A stretch of 64,000 nt of DNA from Corynebacterium sp. (GCA_030527885.1 JAUMZY010000006.1:35102-99101), one strand, 5' to 3'. Shown: positions 10,104-18,472, counted from the stretch's first letter. Program-made: numbers and translations. Notes: generated from the letters alone by a model not told the origin.

Positions 10104-10445
10104 ATGAACATTCTTGATAAAGTCGATGCAGCTTTCTTGCGGGACGACATTCCACATTTCCAACCCGGTGATACCCTCAACGTGCACGTAAAGGTTATCG
10201 AAGGCTCCAAGTCCCGTGTTCAGGTTTTCAAGGGCGTTGTGATTCGTCGTCAAGGCGGCGGCATCCGGGAAACCTTCACCGTCCGCAAGATTTCCTTCGG
10301 CATTGGTGTGGAACGTACCTTCCCGGTACACACCCCCAATATCGAAAAGATCGAAGTTGTATCCCGCGGTAAGGTCCGTCGGGCCAAGCTATACTACCTG
10401 CGCAACCTGCGCGGCAAGGCTGCCAAGATCAAGGAAAAGCGCTAA
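10104..10445 (+). CDS. rplS: Large ribosomal subunit protein bL19
   Basis: A 113-residue L19 protein, of normal length. It has the family's typical N-terminus ([20 protein letters not shown]) and the conserved [13 protein letters not shown]-like central strand ([20 protein letters not shown]). L19 sits at the 30S-50S interface near the base of the A site. It has its own predicted promoter and leader upstream and a strong terminator immediately downstream, so it is likely monocistronic. The order rplS then lepB matches other actinobacteria. Confidence 0.97.
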   Translation: MNILDKVDAAFLRDDIPHFQPGDTLNVHVKVIEGSKSRVQVFKGVVIRRQGGGIRETFTVRKISFGIGVERTFPVHTPNIEKIEVVSRGKVRRAKLYYLRNLRGKAAKIKEKR

Positions 10446-10461
10446 GCTCTTTTTCCCGCAT

Positions 10462-10500
10462 AAACACCCTGACCAACATATGTGGCCAGGGTGTTTTGTT
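10462..10500 (+). terminator. Rho-independent terminator of rplS
   Basis: AACACCCTGACCA and TGGCCAGGGTGTT pair with a single mismatch around a 7-nt loop, followed by TTTTGTT. It lies 17 bp after the rplS stop codon. Confidence 0.8.
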
Positions 10501-10580
10501 ATTGCGTGGTTGGCGCCGGGGTTAGCGGGGTGCGTTGGGGCACCCCTAAGCTGCCTTGAGTGAGCCTTGGTTGGCCCAGG

Positions 10581-11063
10581 TTAGCCCAGCGACCAATACA
10601 ATTTAGTGATAAATGGGGCTTCCGGGTTCTCCGGGGTGGGGGAACTGATGTATTCCTCCCACGTCATCATTTCCGCCGCACCTTCGGAACGCGCATCAGG
10701 AAGCTTTTGTACCGCTTCAGAGAAATCCACCCATGCTTGGGCCAACGAGTCGTACGACTCGTTGTGCGTGGTGGTCACTGCGCTGCTGGGTGGGAAGTGG
10801 TGAATGGCCAAGCCGTGCTCGTTGGCGGCGGCTTGAACTTGGTCGAGCCGGTCGGCGTCGAACTCAAAGCCGGCGAACAAATCAAAGTTGGGGCCGGGGG
10901 AGAAGTAGTAGCAACAACACGTGCCGGGTGGGGTTTGTGCCTGCCCTAACGCCTGCGCAGTTTTGCTGTACGCATGTTCTAATGTCTGCTGAATTTCTGC
11001 TTGGGTTGCGGTGCCGCGCAACCCCACAACATAACGCTGTGGAACGTCGGTAATATCCAGCAT
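10581..11063 (-). CDS. GyrI-like small-molecule-binding domain protein
   Basis: A 160-residue protein from the ATG at 11061-11063, which has an AAAGG ribosome-binding site; a longer reading to 11204 has no such site. The sequence (YVVGLRGTATQAEIQQTLEHAY, then CCCYYFSP and FEFDADRLDQVQ) resembles the AraC effector-binding/GyrI-like fold: two repeated alpha-beta units that bind small molecules or act as anti-gyrase or regulatory proteins. There is no DNA-binding domain, so it would be a stand-alone effector domain. It converges on rplS and diverges from lepB. The fold call is moderate; its ligand is unknown. Confidence 0.6.
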   Translation of the reverse strand: MLDITDVPQRYVVGLRGTATQAEIQQTLEHAYSKTAQALGQAQTPPGTCCCYYFSPGPNFDLFAGFEFDADRLDQVQAAANEHGLAIHHFPPSSAVTTTHNESYDSLAQAWVDFSEAVQKLPDARSEGAAEMMTWEEYISSPTPENPEAPFITKLYWSLG

Positions 11064-11265
11064 ACGGTGGCCTTTCATGGTGTGCGAAAAAGTGTGATTA
11101 GCTTTGAGCTTTTCCCATTTTAGCATACTCAAAACGGCCATGATGTGGCTGTGTGTTCTATTAGCGTTCGGTGATAATTGCTGCTGCGGAACATACACGC
11201 ACAAGGGGAGTGAGGGGGTCGGACAAGTCGCAGCATAATGCGGAATACTGCTAAGCTCTGTCCTT

Positions 11266-12093
11266 GTGAATCAGCAGGATAGTTCCGACACCAACGAAGA
11301 AATCACTACCGCTACCGATGCTGCCGGTAAGGCTGATAAGGAAGCTGGTGAAACCAGTGATGATCAAGAGCGCAACACTGACACTAAAAAGAAACCCTCC
11401 CCGTGGTACATCGAAATTCCGGTGGTTGTGCTCATCACAATTATCTTTATGTCCTTGCTGCAAACCTTTGTGGGCCGGTTGTATCTCATTCCCAGCCAGT
11501 CCATGGAACCAACCCTGGTAGGATGTAGCGGCTGCGTTGGTGACCGCATCGTGGTGGAGAAAATTACCTATCTGTTCAGCGACCCCAAGCCCGGCGACGT
11601 GATCGTTTTTGAAGGCACCCCCTCCTGGAATGCTGGGTTCGTTTCGCACCGCTCCAACAACCCCATCATGCGGGGGGTGGAGAACGTCACTTCCTGGTTG
11701 GGTTTCACCGCCCCCGATGAGAACAATTTGGTGAAGCGCGTGATTGCCACCGGCGGCCAAACTGTCCAATGCCTCCAGGGGGATCCGGGTGTCATGGTGA
11801 ACGGGAAGAAAGTGGATGATTCCTTCACGCGGCAGCCTCCGGAGCATCCGGTGAGCGACACCGCCAATAGCTCGCAGGCTTGCGGCGGTGCGTTCTTCGG
11901 CCCCATAACTGTGCCCGAAGGCCGGCTGTTCATGATGGGCGATAACCGCACCAATTCTGCTGACTCCCGGTATCATCTGGGCGACGAATACCAGGGCACC
12001 ATTCCGTTGGAAAACGTGAAAGGCAAAGTCCAGTGGATCATCCTGCCATTCAGCCGCATCGGTGCCGTTGATGACCCCAACATCCAAGGCTAA
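11266..12093 (+). CDS. lepB: Signal peptidase I
   Basis: A 275-residue type I signal peptidase. An acidic, hydrophilic N-terminal tail (1-45) precedes one membrane segment (about 49-70); the extracytoplasmic domain carries catalytic Ser79 in PSQSMEP and the general base Lys157 in NLVKRVIATGG, plus the box GDNRTNSADSR. It removes signal peptides from exported proteins at the membrane surface. The start is a GTG with a TAAGCT hexamer 8 nt upstream and no Shine-Dalgarno, a leaderless pattern. The stop codon is followed at once by a copy of the 11-bp repeat, then rnhB 29 bp downstream. Confidence 0.96.
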   Translation: MNQQDSSDTNEEITTATDAAGKADKEAGETSDDQERNTDTKKKPSPWYIEIPVVVLITIIFMSLLQTFVGRLYLIPSQSMEPTLVGCSGCVGDRIVVEKITYLFSDPKPGDVIVFEGTPSWNAGFVSHRSNNPIMRGVENVTSWLGFTAPDENNLVKRVIATGGQTVQCLQGDPGVMVNGKKVDDSFTRQPPEHPVSDTANSSQACGGAFFGPITVPEGRLFMMGDNRTNSADSRYHLGDEYQGTIPLENVKGKVQWIILPFSRIGAVDDPNIQG

Positions 12094-12104
12094 GCTTTTC
12101 GACG
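12094..12104 (+). repeat. 11-bp repeat copy
   Basis: Exact GCTTTTCGACG, starting at the base after the lepB stop codon and ending 18 bp before rnhB. Confidence 0.7.
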
Positions 12105-12122
12105 CCGCCACGGGCAGGAATA

Positions 12123-12848
12123 ATGCGCACACTCACCCAACAACGCACCTTTGAGGTGAACCTGCACCGAGCGGGCCTGGGGCCTGTTGCCGGGGTTGAT
12201 GAAGCCGGCCGTGGGGCCTGCGCCGGCCCCATCACCATTGCGGCATGTATTCTGCCACCCCAACCACTAGCGGACTTGGCGCCGCTGACTGATTCTAAAA
12301 AACTAAGCGCCACCCAGCGGGCCACACTCTTCCCACTCATTCAACAGCACACAGTGGCCTGGTCCATCCTGCACATTTGTGCCGAAGATATTGACAGGTA
12401 CGGGATTCAACACGCCAACGTGTCGGGCATGCGGCGGGCAGTTGCCCTGTTGGATACTCAACCCGGGTATGTTCTCACGGACGCGCTGCGCATACCGGGG
12501 TTTGCGTGTGGTTCGTTGCCCATCATTGGTGGGGATGCAGCAGCCCGGTGCATATCGGCGGCGTCAGTGTTGGCGAAGCACGCGCGTGACACGGAATTGC
12601 TGGCGTTGGATGAGCAGTACCCCCAGTATGAATTTGCCAAACATAAAGGATATGGCACGAAGGTGCACATGACTGCGGTGCGCCGTTACGGGGCAAGCCC
12701 GGTTCATCGTTATAGTTATGCAAATGTAGCCGCTGCACATTCTGAATGGTGTGCGGCGCAACAACCAAACCGACAACAAAAACAAGAGGTGAAACCTGCT
12801 GATACCGTGGTGAAAGACGCAGCAGGTGAGGAACAGTTTTTATTCTAA
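12123..12848 (+). CDS. rnhB: Ribonuclease HII
   Basis: A 241-residue RNase HII. The N-terminal VAGVDEAGRGACAGP (about 22-36) holds the catalytic Asp26-Glu27 pair; further acidic residues lie in the usual central positions (VLTDALRI). The enzyme cuts RNA in RNA-DNA hybrids and removes misincorporated ribonucleotides. It follows lepB closely, as in mycobacteria, and precedes the DUF2469 gene by 22 bp, so the three are probably co-transcribed. The last 30 residues are a Gln/Lys-rich tail without a known role. Confidence 0.95.
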   Translation: MRTLTQQRTFEVNLHRAGLGPVAGVDEAGRGACAGPITIAACILPPQPLADLAPLTDSKKLSATQRATLFPLIQQHTVAWSILHICAEDIDRYGIQHANVSGMRRAVALLDTQPGYVLTDALRIPGFACGSLPIIGGDAAARCISAASVLAKHARDTELLALDEQYPQYEFAKHKGYGTKVHMTAVRRYGASPVHRYSYANVAAAHSEWCAAQQPNRQQKQEVKPADTVVKDAAGEEQFLF

Positions 12849-12870
12849 AAACAAGGTGGGATGAACGTCA

Positions 12871-13176
12871 ATGAGTGCTGAGGAACTCGAAAACTACGAA
12901 GCAGAAGTAGAGTTGGCGCTTTACCGCGAGTACCGCGATGTTGTCAGCCAATTCTCCTATGTAGTCGAAACAGAACGGCGCTTCTATCTAGCAAACGCCG
13001 TGGAACTCATTCCCCACACCCAAGGCAGCGATGTGTACTACGAAGTTCGCATGTCCGACGCCTGGGTGTGGGACATGTACCGGTCGGTGCGCTTCGTGCG
13101 CTACGTGCGAGTGATCACCTACAAGGACGTCAACATTGAAGAGTTAGACAAACCCGAACTCGTCATTCCGGAGTAA
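12871..13176 (+). CDS. DUF2469 family protein
   Basis: A 101-residue acidic, aromatic-rich protein (MSAEELENYEAEVELALYRE; then RFYLANAVELIPH and WVWDMYRSVRFVRYVRV). Its length and sequence match the DUF2469 family, which is conserved next to rnhB across actinobacteria and has no established function. It is likely the last gene of lepB-rnhB-DUF2469. An AAGGTGG ribosome-binding site lies 8 nt before its ATG. Confidence 0.9.
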   Translation: MSAEELENYEAEVELALYREYRDVVSQFSYVVETERRFYLANAVELIPHTQGSDVYYEVRMSDAWVWDMYRSVRFVRYVRVITYKDVNIEELDKPELVIPE

Positions 13177-13203
13177 CCACACAAACCAGGCTGCGAATCT
13201 GCT

Positions 13204-13212
13204 TGTGGATAA
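13204..13212 (-). promoter_or_regulatory. Consensus DnaA box
   Basis: TGTGGATAA, the exact complement of TTATCCACA, lies in the intergenic region ahead of yraN. A second, one-mismatch box (TTTTCCACA) is found at about 13316-13324 in the opposite orientation. Confidence 0.4.
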
Positions 13213-13248
13213 CTTTGTGCCGGCCCCTACCGGGCGGCGATTCTGGAC

Positions 13249-13254
13249 TATAAT
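13249..13254 (+). promoter_or_regulatory. Predicted -10 box of the yraN-comM-dprA transcript
   Basis: Perfect TATAAT without a good -35. A start near 13261 would give a leader of about 180 nt that contains the two hairpins at 13378-13424. Confidence 0.4.
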
Positions 13255-13377
13255 AGATACCCGGTATTATTCAATCCGCGCACAAAACCCCAGGTGAGAA
13301 CATGTGCTGAAAAAAGTTTTCCACAGGGGTGAAGTTTATGCGCGGTTTCCTCGACTCCGGTGAACATTCTGGGCATC

Positions 13378-13424
13378 GTTGGGATTAACCCCATCCCAAC
13401 TACCCCCGCGGCTGGTCGCGGGGG
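13378..13424 (+). promoter_or_regulatory. Two tandem perfect hairpins in the yraN leader
   Basis: First hairpin: GTTGGGAT / ATCCCAAC with a 7-nt loop (13378-13400). Second: CCCCCGCG / CGCGGGGG with a 6-nt loop (13403-13424). The second ends 18 bp before the yraN start codon and is followed by GAAAGAAAG rather than a T-run. This looks like an attenuator or a translation-control structure more than a simple terminator. Confidence 0.5.
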
Positions 13425-13442
13425 AAAGAAAGCCCCGCAACC

Positions 13443-13844
13443 ATGCCGCAACTCCACACCACCCGCAGCCGCCGCGTTAACCAAGCCCGCTCCTTAGGCA
13501 ACATCGGTGAAGAACTCACCGCCCACCACTATCGCAACGCCGGTTACCAACTTTTAGGCCGCAACGTTCACTACCGCGTGGGCGAGCTCGACCTCGTGGC
13601 CCAAGCCCTGGACGGCACAATCACATTCATTGAGGTAAAAACCCGCACCACCAGCAGATTTGGGGTGGCGGAGTCTGTTACGCCCACCAAATTCCGCCGC
13701 ATTCGCCGGGCTGCTTGCTGTTGGCTGCAAACCCACCCGCAGTACCACGGGGATGTGCGTTTCGACGTCGTCACCGTATGCCTGGCTGCAGACGGTACGC
13801 CGCAAATCCACCAATACATTGGGGTGGATCATGGCGCTCGCTAA
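13443..13844 (+). CDS. YraN/UPF0102 family nuclease-like protein
   Basis: A 133-residue protein of the UPF0102 family with an endonuclease-like fold. The conserved pattern is visible: LGNIGEELTAHHYRNAGYQ (helix with Glu), then GELDLVAQ and FIEVKTRT, which supply the Glu, Asp and Glu-x-Lys of PD-(D/E)xK nucleases. The function is not established; its constant linkage to comM and dprA suggests DNA processing. The stop codon overlaps the comM start by 14 bp. Confidence 0.9.
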   Translation: MPQLHTTRSRRVNQARSLGNIGEELTAHHYRNAGYQLLGRNVHYRVGELDLVAQALDGTITFIEVKTRTTSRFGVAESVTPTKFRRIRRAACCWLQTHPQYHGDVRFDVVTVCLAADGTPQIHQYIGVDHGAR

Positions 13845-15345
13845 AACCCTCAGCATGACCCTCCAGGGAGTTACCGCACACATCGTTGAAGTCGAAGCCA
13901 ACATCGGTGCCGGCCTTCCCGGCACCTACATCGTGGGGTTGGCCTCTGCCGCTGTGACTCAGGCCCGGGACCGCATTAAAACTGCCGCCCAAAACTCCCA
14001 CCTGGCGTGGCCCAAAACCAAAATAATGGTGAGCCTGCTGCCTAGCGACGTCCCCAAATCCGGTTCCCACTTTGACGCGGCCATCGCGGTGGCCATCCTT
14101 GCCGCCACCCACCCCAACCCACGCGTACGCGACAGCCTCGCCAACACCATGATCCTCGGGGAGATTGGCCTTGATGGGCAATTGCGGGCAGTACCGGGCG
14201 TTTTACCTGCCATCCTGGCGGCCAGTGCTGCCGGCATCGAAACCGTCATCATCCCTGAAGGCAACACCACCGAGGCCCTGCTGAACCCGGGCATTGATGT
14301 GCTCAGCGCCCACTCGATCGCCCACATCATGGAGTGGATACACGGCCAAGCCGAGTTGCACCGCCTAACCCACAACCCGGAGCCACCCAAAACTGCCCAC
14401 CCCTTGGACATGAACCAGGTGGCGGGCCAAGACGAAGCAAAGTTTGCTGCCGAAGTAGCCGCTGCTGGTGGGCATAACCTGCTGCTCATCGGACCCCGGG
14501 GCTCCGGGAAATCCATGATTGCCGAACGCATCCCCACCCTATTGCCGCCACTTACCCCCACAGAGCAGGTGGAATCCACCGTGGTGCATTCCGTCACCAA
14601 CAGCACCACCGATGGGATTGTCACCACCGCGCCGTTCATCGCCCCACATCATTCCATCACGCCCGCCGCCCTGTTCGGGGGTGGCGCTGGCAACCCCCGC
14701 CCCGGCGCTGTCAGTCTCGCGCACAATGGTGTGCTGTTCCTGGATGAAGTTTCCGAAATCCCCGCGCGCATCCTCGACACCCTGCGCATCCCCATGGAGA
14801 GCGGCCGTGTGCAGCTGCAACGCGCACACCGTACCGTCACTTTTCCGGCCCGGTTTCAATTGATCATGGCCGCTAATCCTTGTCATTGTGCCGCTGAGCT
14901 GCCCGAAAACTGCACCTGCCCTGCGGTTGTCCGTGCCCGGTATCTGTCTAATCTTTCTGGGCCGTTGCGCGACCGCATTGATATTTTCAGCCGCACCTAC
15001 AACAAAGGCCCACTCACCACCGGGCAACGATGTGAATCCTCTAGAAGCATCGCTGAACGAGTGGCCCAGGCTCGTGCCCGTGCCCGTTGGCGGTGGGACA
15101 AAGCTGGTTTCGGGCCTATCACTACCGCAGCCTTGGATCCCTGTGTGCTCCGCAATCAATTTCCCGCCGATGAGGCCGGCATGGCCATGCTCAGCAGCTA
15201 CCTAGCCATGGGGGAGATCACCCAGCGGGGTGTGGATCGAGTTTTGAAACTCGCCTGGACGCTAGCCGACCTTAACGAACAACCAACCCCCACCCTGGAA
15301 CACGTAGCCCAAGCCCTAGATTTACGAGGAGAAAACCTGTCATGA
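13831..15345 (+). CDS. comM: ComM/YifB-type AAA+ ATPase (Mg-chelatase-like)
   Basis: A 504-residue protein. The N-terminal Lon-protease-like domain (about 1-170, with GLPGTYIVGLASAAVTQARDR) is followed by an AAA+ domain with Walker A GPRGSGKS (221-228) and Walker B LFLDE (302-306), then a Cys-rich segment CHCAAELPENCTC and the Mg-chelatase-like C-terminal domain. ComM is a hexameric helicase that promotes branch migration during natural transformation. The ATG at 13831 overlaps yraN; longer readings would run through yraN. Its stop overlaps dprA by ATGA, a coupled operon. Confidence 0.93.
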   Translation: MALAKTLSMTLQGVTAHIVEVEANIGAGLPGTYIVGLASAAVTQARDRIKTAAQNSHLAWPKTKIMVSLLPSDVPKSGSHFDAAIAVAILAATHPNPRVRDSLANTMILGEIGLDGQLRAVPGVLPAILAASAAGIETVIIPEGNTTEALLNPGIDVLSAHSIAHIMEWIHGQAELHRLTHNPEPPKTAHPLDMNQVAGQDEAKFAAEVAAAGGHNLLLIGPRGSGKSMIAERIPTLLPPLTPTEQVESTVVHSVTNSTTDGIVTTAPFIAPHHSITPAALFGGGAGNPRPGAVSLAHNGVLFLDEVSEIPARILDTLRIPMESGRVQLQRAHRTVTFPARFQLIMAANPCHCAAELPENCTCPAVVRARYLSNLSGPLRDRIDIFSRTYNKGPLTTGQRCESSRSIAERVAQARARARWRWDKAGFGPITTAALDPCVLRNQFPADEAGMAMLSSYLAMGEITQRGVDRVLKLAWTLADLNEQPTPTLEHVAQALDLRGENLS

Positions 15346-16535
15346 ACAGCAACGACGAGCGTCGACAAGCGTGGGCGTATTTATCACGAGTGTTTGAAGG
15401 TCCCAGCAAGGAACTCACTGCGCTACTCGCCGAAGGGCACGAGCCCGAAGCCATCGCCTGTGGCATCAAACGACGGGAGGCCTGGATCGGCGACCTTCTC
15501 AAACACACGCAAAGCCGCTACAGCCATGATTGTGCGGCCCAAGACTTAGCCACCGCGGCGGCACTCGGCGGCCGGCTCATCTGCCCCGACGATTCCGAAT
15601 GGCCCGCTGAGGTCCTGGATGCTGCTTTCGGCTTCGCCGCCAGTGGCCAAAGTGAGCACCTCCGCAGCTACCAAAACGATGCCGCACCGCCGCATGCGCT
15701 TTGGGTGCGGGGCGCCAACGTTCGATCGCTCTGTGCCCAGGTTGTTGCCATCGTTGGTACCCGCGCAGCCAGCACCTATGGCATTCAGGCCACGCGCCTC
15801 ATTAGTGCTGGTTTGGCCGATCAGCACTGGACTCTCATCTCTGGGGGTGCCATGGGTATTGATAGTGTTGTGCATCAAGAGGCGCTGCACCGCGGCGGCG
15901 CAACCCTCGTTGTACAAGCCTGTGGGCTTGACCAAACGTATCCACGGCGCAACCGTGACCTATTCCACACCATTGCCCAACGCAATAACTGCGCCCTCGT
16001 CAGCGAATACCCACCCGGCGCCACCCCGCACCGGCACCGCTTCCTCACCCGGAACCGCCTCGTCGCAGCCCTGAGTCACGGCACCGTTGTGGTGGAAGCC
16101 GCATGGCGTTCCGGTGCCCTCAACACCCTGAGCTGGGCCGCCGCACTAGGGAAAGTGGCCATGGCGGTACCCGGGCCCATTACCACCGTCAATTCCCTTG
16201 GCTGCCACGAACGCATCCGCAACGGCGATGCAGTCATGGTGTGCTCCGCTGAAGAAGTGCGGCAACTGCTATCGAAAATCGGGGAAGTAGACGTGGGCGC
16301 CCAATACGAAATGCAATTCGCCGCCACCACCGTGCAGAAACTTTCCCAGAACGAAATGCGCGTATTCGATGCAACTGGATCCCACCCGCTCACAACCGAA
16401 AAACTAGCAGAAGAAGCCGGCCTCACCGTTGGCCTAACTGTGCATTTACTATTGACGCTTTCTAAGCAAGGCCTTGTCAGTCGGGTGGGGAATACCTGGT
16501 GCCGAAACCCGCCGGCAACAAAGCAAGCGGGGTAA
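15342..16535 (+). CDS. dprA: DNA-processing protein DprA
   Basis: A 397-residue DprA. The central Rossmann-like domain is clear: VAIVGTRAASTYGIQ (about 131-145), SGGAMGIDSVVHQEAL, CGLDQTYPRRNRDLF, SEYPPGATPHRHRFLTRNRLVAALS. The C-terminal 70 residues form a winged-helix region (THLL-like LTTEKLAEEAGLTVG). DprA loads RecA on incoming single-stranded DNA during transformation and recombination. It overlaps comM by four bases. No terminator is visible after the stop, but an AT-rich gap of nearly 300 bp separates it from xerC. Confidence 0.95.
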   Translation: MNSNDERRQAWAYLSRVFEGPSKELTALLAEGHEPEAIACGIKRREAWIGDLLKHTQSRYSHDCAAQDLATAAALGGRLICPDDSEWPAEVLDAAFGFAASGQSEHLRSYQNDAAPPHALWVRGANVRSLCAQVVAIVGTRAASTYGIQATRLISAGLADQHWTLISGGAMGIDSVVHQEALHRGGATLVVQACGLDQTYPRRNRDLFHTIAQRNNCALVSEYPPGATPHRHRFLTRNRLVAALSHGTVVVEAAWRSGALNTLSWAAALGKVAMAVPGPITTVNSLGCHERIRNGDAVMVCSAEEVRQLLSKIGEVDVGAQYEMQFAATTVQKLSQNEMRVFDATGSHPLTTEKLAEEAGLTVGLTVHLLLTLSKQGLVSRVGNTWCRNPPATKQAG

Positions 16536-16712
16536 AAAATTCACCCAATTTGACAGAAATCCACATTTAATATCCGCTTGTGAGGCAAGTCATATTGAAT
16601 GTTTGTGCTGGCCACACGGCATTTTGATGGGCCTGCATTGTTCGGTGGAGAAAAAATCCATAAAAAGTTTGACTCAGGGCTTGCGGAATTTTAAGACGCA
16701 CTTTAAAGTGGG

Positions 16713-16731
16713 GTAGGCAAGCCTAAGTAAA
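16713..16731. promoter_or_regulatory. Weak iron-box (DtxR-like) candidate upstream of xerC
   Basis: GTAGGCAAGCCTAAGTAAA matches 14 of 19 positions of the corynebacterial DtxR consensus (TWAGGTWAGSCTWACCTWA). The left half and centre are good and the right arm is poor. It lies about 95 bp before the likely xerC start. The other bases between 16536 and 16796 show no gene. Confidence 0.25.
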
Positions 16732-16823
16732 ACTCTCCTTAAAGTTCAGGGCTGGTTCTTTAAGAAGAGAAAAGCCACGGTGATCCTTTCTTTTAGGTGT
16801 CCAAGGCGCTAGGGTTATGCACT

Positions 16824-17765
16824 ATGGGTGAGTCAGATACGAAAGCGGAGCAACCACAACTGGATGCTCCGCTTTCGTCATGCCAACTAGCAGAAGCCAT
16901 CGCCGACTTCGCCGACCACCTCCTCATGGTCGTCGGCCGATCACCAGCAACCGTCACCAGCTACCGCAGCGACCTCACCGACTTCTGCCGCTACGCACAA
17001 ACATTCGATGACTTCACAATAGAAAACCTCCGCGCCTGGCTCGGCGAAGCCGTCGCAGCCGGCAAATCCCGCTCCACCATCGCCCGCCGCGGCGCAGCCG
17101 CCCGCACCTTCAGCCTCTGGTGCGTCAGACAAGGCCACCTCACCACCAACGTGGCAGCCCGCCTAGCCGTCCCCAAAGCAAACCGCTCCCTCCCCAAAGT
17201 CATCAGCGCCACCACCGCCGACGACCTCATGGAAGCATCAACAGCACAAACCCAACCGGAATACCTCCGCGACGCCGCCATCCTCGAACTCCTCTACGCC
17301 ACCGGCATCCGCGTATCCGAACTATGCGGCATCAACCTCGCCGACATCGACTACTCCCGCCGCCTCGTCAAAGTAACCGGCAAAGGCAACAAACAACGAG
17401 TCGTCCCCTTCGGCGCCCACGCCGCCACCGCACTCATCACCTGGCGCGACACCGGCCGCCCCCACCTCCTCAACCCCAAAAAACCCGCCACAGGCGCCCT
17501 CTTCCTCGGTGTCCAAGGCGGCCGAATCGACCCCCGTGTCGTCCGCAACATTGTATCCCGCGCCGGGCAGCAGGTCGGCGTGGAGGGGCTGGGCCCGCAT
17601 TCACTACGCCACAGCGCCGCCACCCACATGCTTGACGGTGGGGCAAACCTGCGGGTGGTGCAGGAACTATTGGGGCATTCGTCGCTGCAAACCACCCAGA
17701 TTTATACGCATGTGAGCACCAACCGCCTGAAGCAGGTGTACAACCAGGCGCATCCGCGGGCTTGA
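16824..17765 (+). CDS. xerC: Tyrosine recombinase XerC
   Basis: A 313-residue site-specific recombinase. An N-terminal SAM-like core-binding domain (about 25-105, with RSPATVTSYRSDLTDFCRYA) precedes the catalytic domain with Arg163 (GIRVSELCG), the HSLRHS box with His259 and Arg262, LGHSSLQTTQIYTHV and the nucleophile Tyr294. XerC with XerD resolves chromosome dimers at dif. The ATG at 16824 is preferred over a GTG at 16797; a TAGGGT hexamer 8 nt before the ATG suggests a leaderless mRNA. A 14-bp perfect hairpin lies inside codons 6-18. Confidence 0.92.
   Translation: MGESDTKAEQPQLDAPLSSCQLAEAIADFADHLLMVVGRSPATVTSYRSDLTDFCRYAQTFDDFTIENLRAWLGEAVAAGKSRSTIARRGAAARTFSLWCVRQGHLTTNVAARLAVPKANRSLPKVISATTADDLMEASTAQTQPEYLRDAAILELLYATGIRVSELCGINLADIDYSRRLVKVTGKGNKQRVVPFGAHAATALITWRDTGRPHLLNPKKPATGALFLGVQGGRIDPRVVRNIVSRAGQQVGVEGLGPHSLRHSAATHMLDGGANLRVVQELLGHSSLQTTQIYTHVSTNRLKQVYNQAHPRA
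16839..16878 (+). promoter_or_regulatory. 14-bp perfect hairpin within the first codons of xerC
   Basis: ACGAAAGCGGAGCA (16839-16852) and TGCTCCGCTTTCGT (16865-16878) are exact complements with a 12-nt loop. There is no T-run after it. Its position just inside the coding region would impede initiating ribosomes or act as a protein-binding site. Confidence 0.55.
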
Positions 17766-17783
17766 CGGCTTGGCGCGGGCCGG

Positions 17784-18290
17784 TCACTCCGGCGTGGGCT
17801 TCAACCGGATGACTGGGGTGGGCAGAAGCGTGAGCGGGTTGATGTAATCATCTTCCCCAAATTTTGCACCCCACTGCAGCCCCGGATAACCACGGGTGCC
17901 GCCCGGCGCGAGCGTACCAATTTTCTGTTGCCCCTCCACCTGATCACCGGGTTTCACCAGCGGAAACACCGGATGGTAGGTGGTGCGCAACCCGCCAGCA
18001 TGTTCGATGGAAATGGTGGGTACGCCAGCTAACACCCCGGCGTACAATACCGTGCCGGGCCCAGCCGCATAGATGGGTGAGGCCACCTCTGCGGCTAAAT
18101 CCACGCCGCGGTGCCCAGGCAGCCAATTCTTCGCCGGTTTGTCGAAAGCCCGCAGCACTCGGCTGGGTTTCGGCTTGCCCGTGACGGGGTTGCTAAACCC
18201 CGTTGGTGGCTCGGCGTGGGCTAGGGGAGTGGCGCACAGTACCCACAGGCAGCTGGCAGCCATGATTCTTCCTAAGGATGACATGTTCAT
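17784..18290 (-). CDS. Secreted M23-like (LytM) protein lacking the second zinc-binding His motif
   Basis: A 168-residue protein from the ATG at 18290 (another at 18284). A signal peptide is present (about MNMSSLGRIMAASCLWVLC to LAHA). The LytM fold follows: HRGVDLAAEVASPIYAAGPG (with the HxxxD zinc half-site), then VPTISIEHAGGLRTTYHP. Active M23 endopeptidases of actinobacteria end with an HxH or LHWG motif; here the equivalent segment is YPGLQWGAKFGEDDYINPL, with Gln instead of His. It is therefore probably a non-catalytic, cell-wall-binding homologue. It converges with xerC and its counterpart in mycobacteria also lies between xerC and rpsB. Confidence 0.82.
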   Translation of the reverse strand: MNMSSLGRIMAASCLWVLCATPLAHAEPPTGFSNPVTGKPKPSRVLRAFDKPAKNWLPGHRGVDLAAEVASPIYAAGPGTVLYAGVLAGVPTISIEHAGGLRTTYHPVFPLVKPGDQVEGQQKIGTLAPGGTRGYPGLQWGAKFGEDDYINPLTLLPTPVIRLKPTPE

Positions 18291-18402
18291 GCTTCCAGGC
18301 TTATCGACGATCCCCACCTCGCGGCGGGCGGGCACAAACCCCCTGTGGAATTCGGTACAGGTGGGGCAAAACAAGACGCATGTGGCTGGTTGGGTTTGGG
18401 CT

Positions 18403-18411
18403 TGTGGATAA
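18403..18411 (-). promoter_or_regulatory. Consensus DnaA box
   Basis: TGTGGATAA in the intergenic region between the M23-like gene and rpsB. It is 40 bp from a copy of the 11-bp repeat. Confidence 0.35.
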
Positions 18412-18442
18412 CCAACAACAGTGCCACGAGGGTTCCTGGGAG

Positions 18443-18453
18443 CGTCGAAAAGC
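18443..18453 (-). repeat. 11-bp repeat copy
   Basis: Exact CGTCGAAAAGC, preceded by G, in the rpsB upstream region, 20 bp before the predicted -35 box. Confidence 0.7.
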
Positions 18454-18472
18454 AGCAGCCGCCCATGAATGT

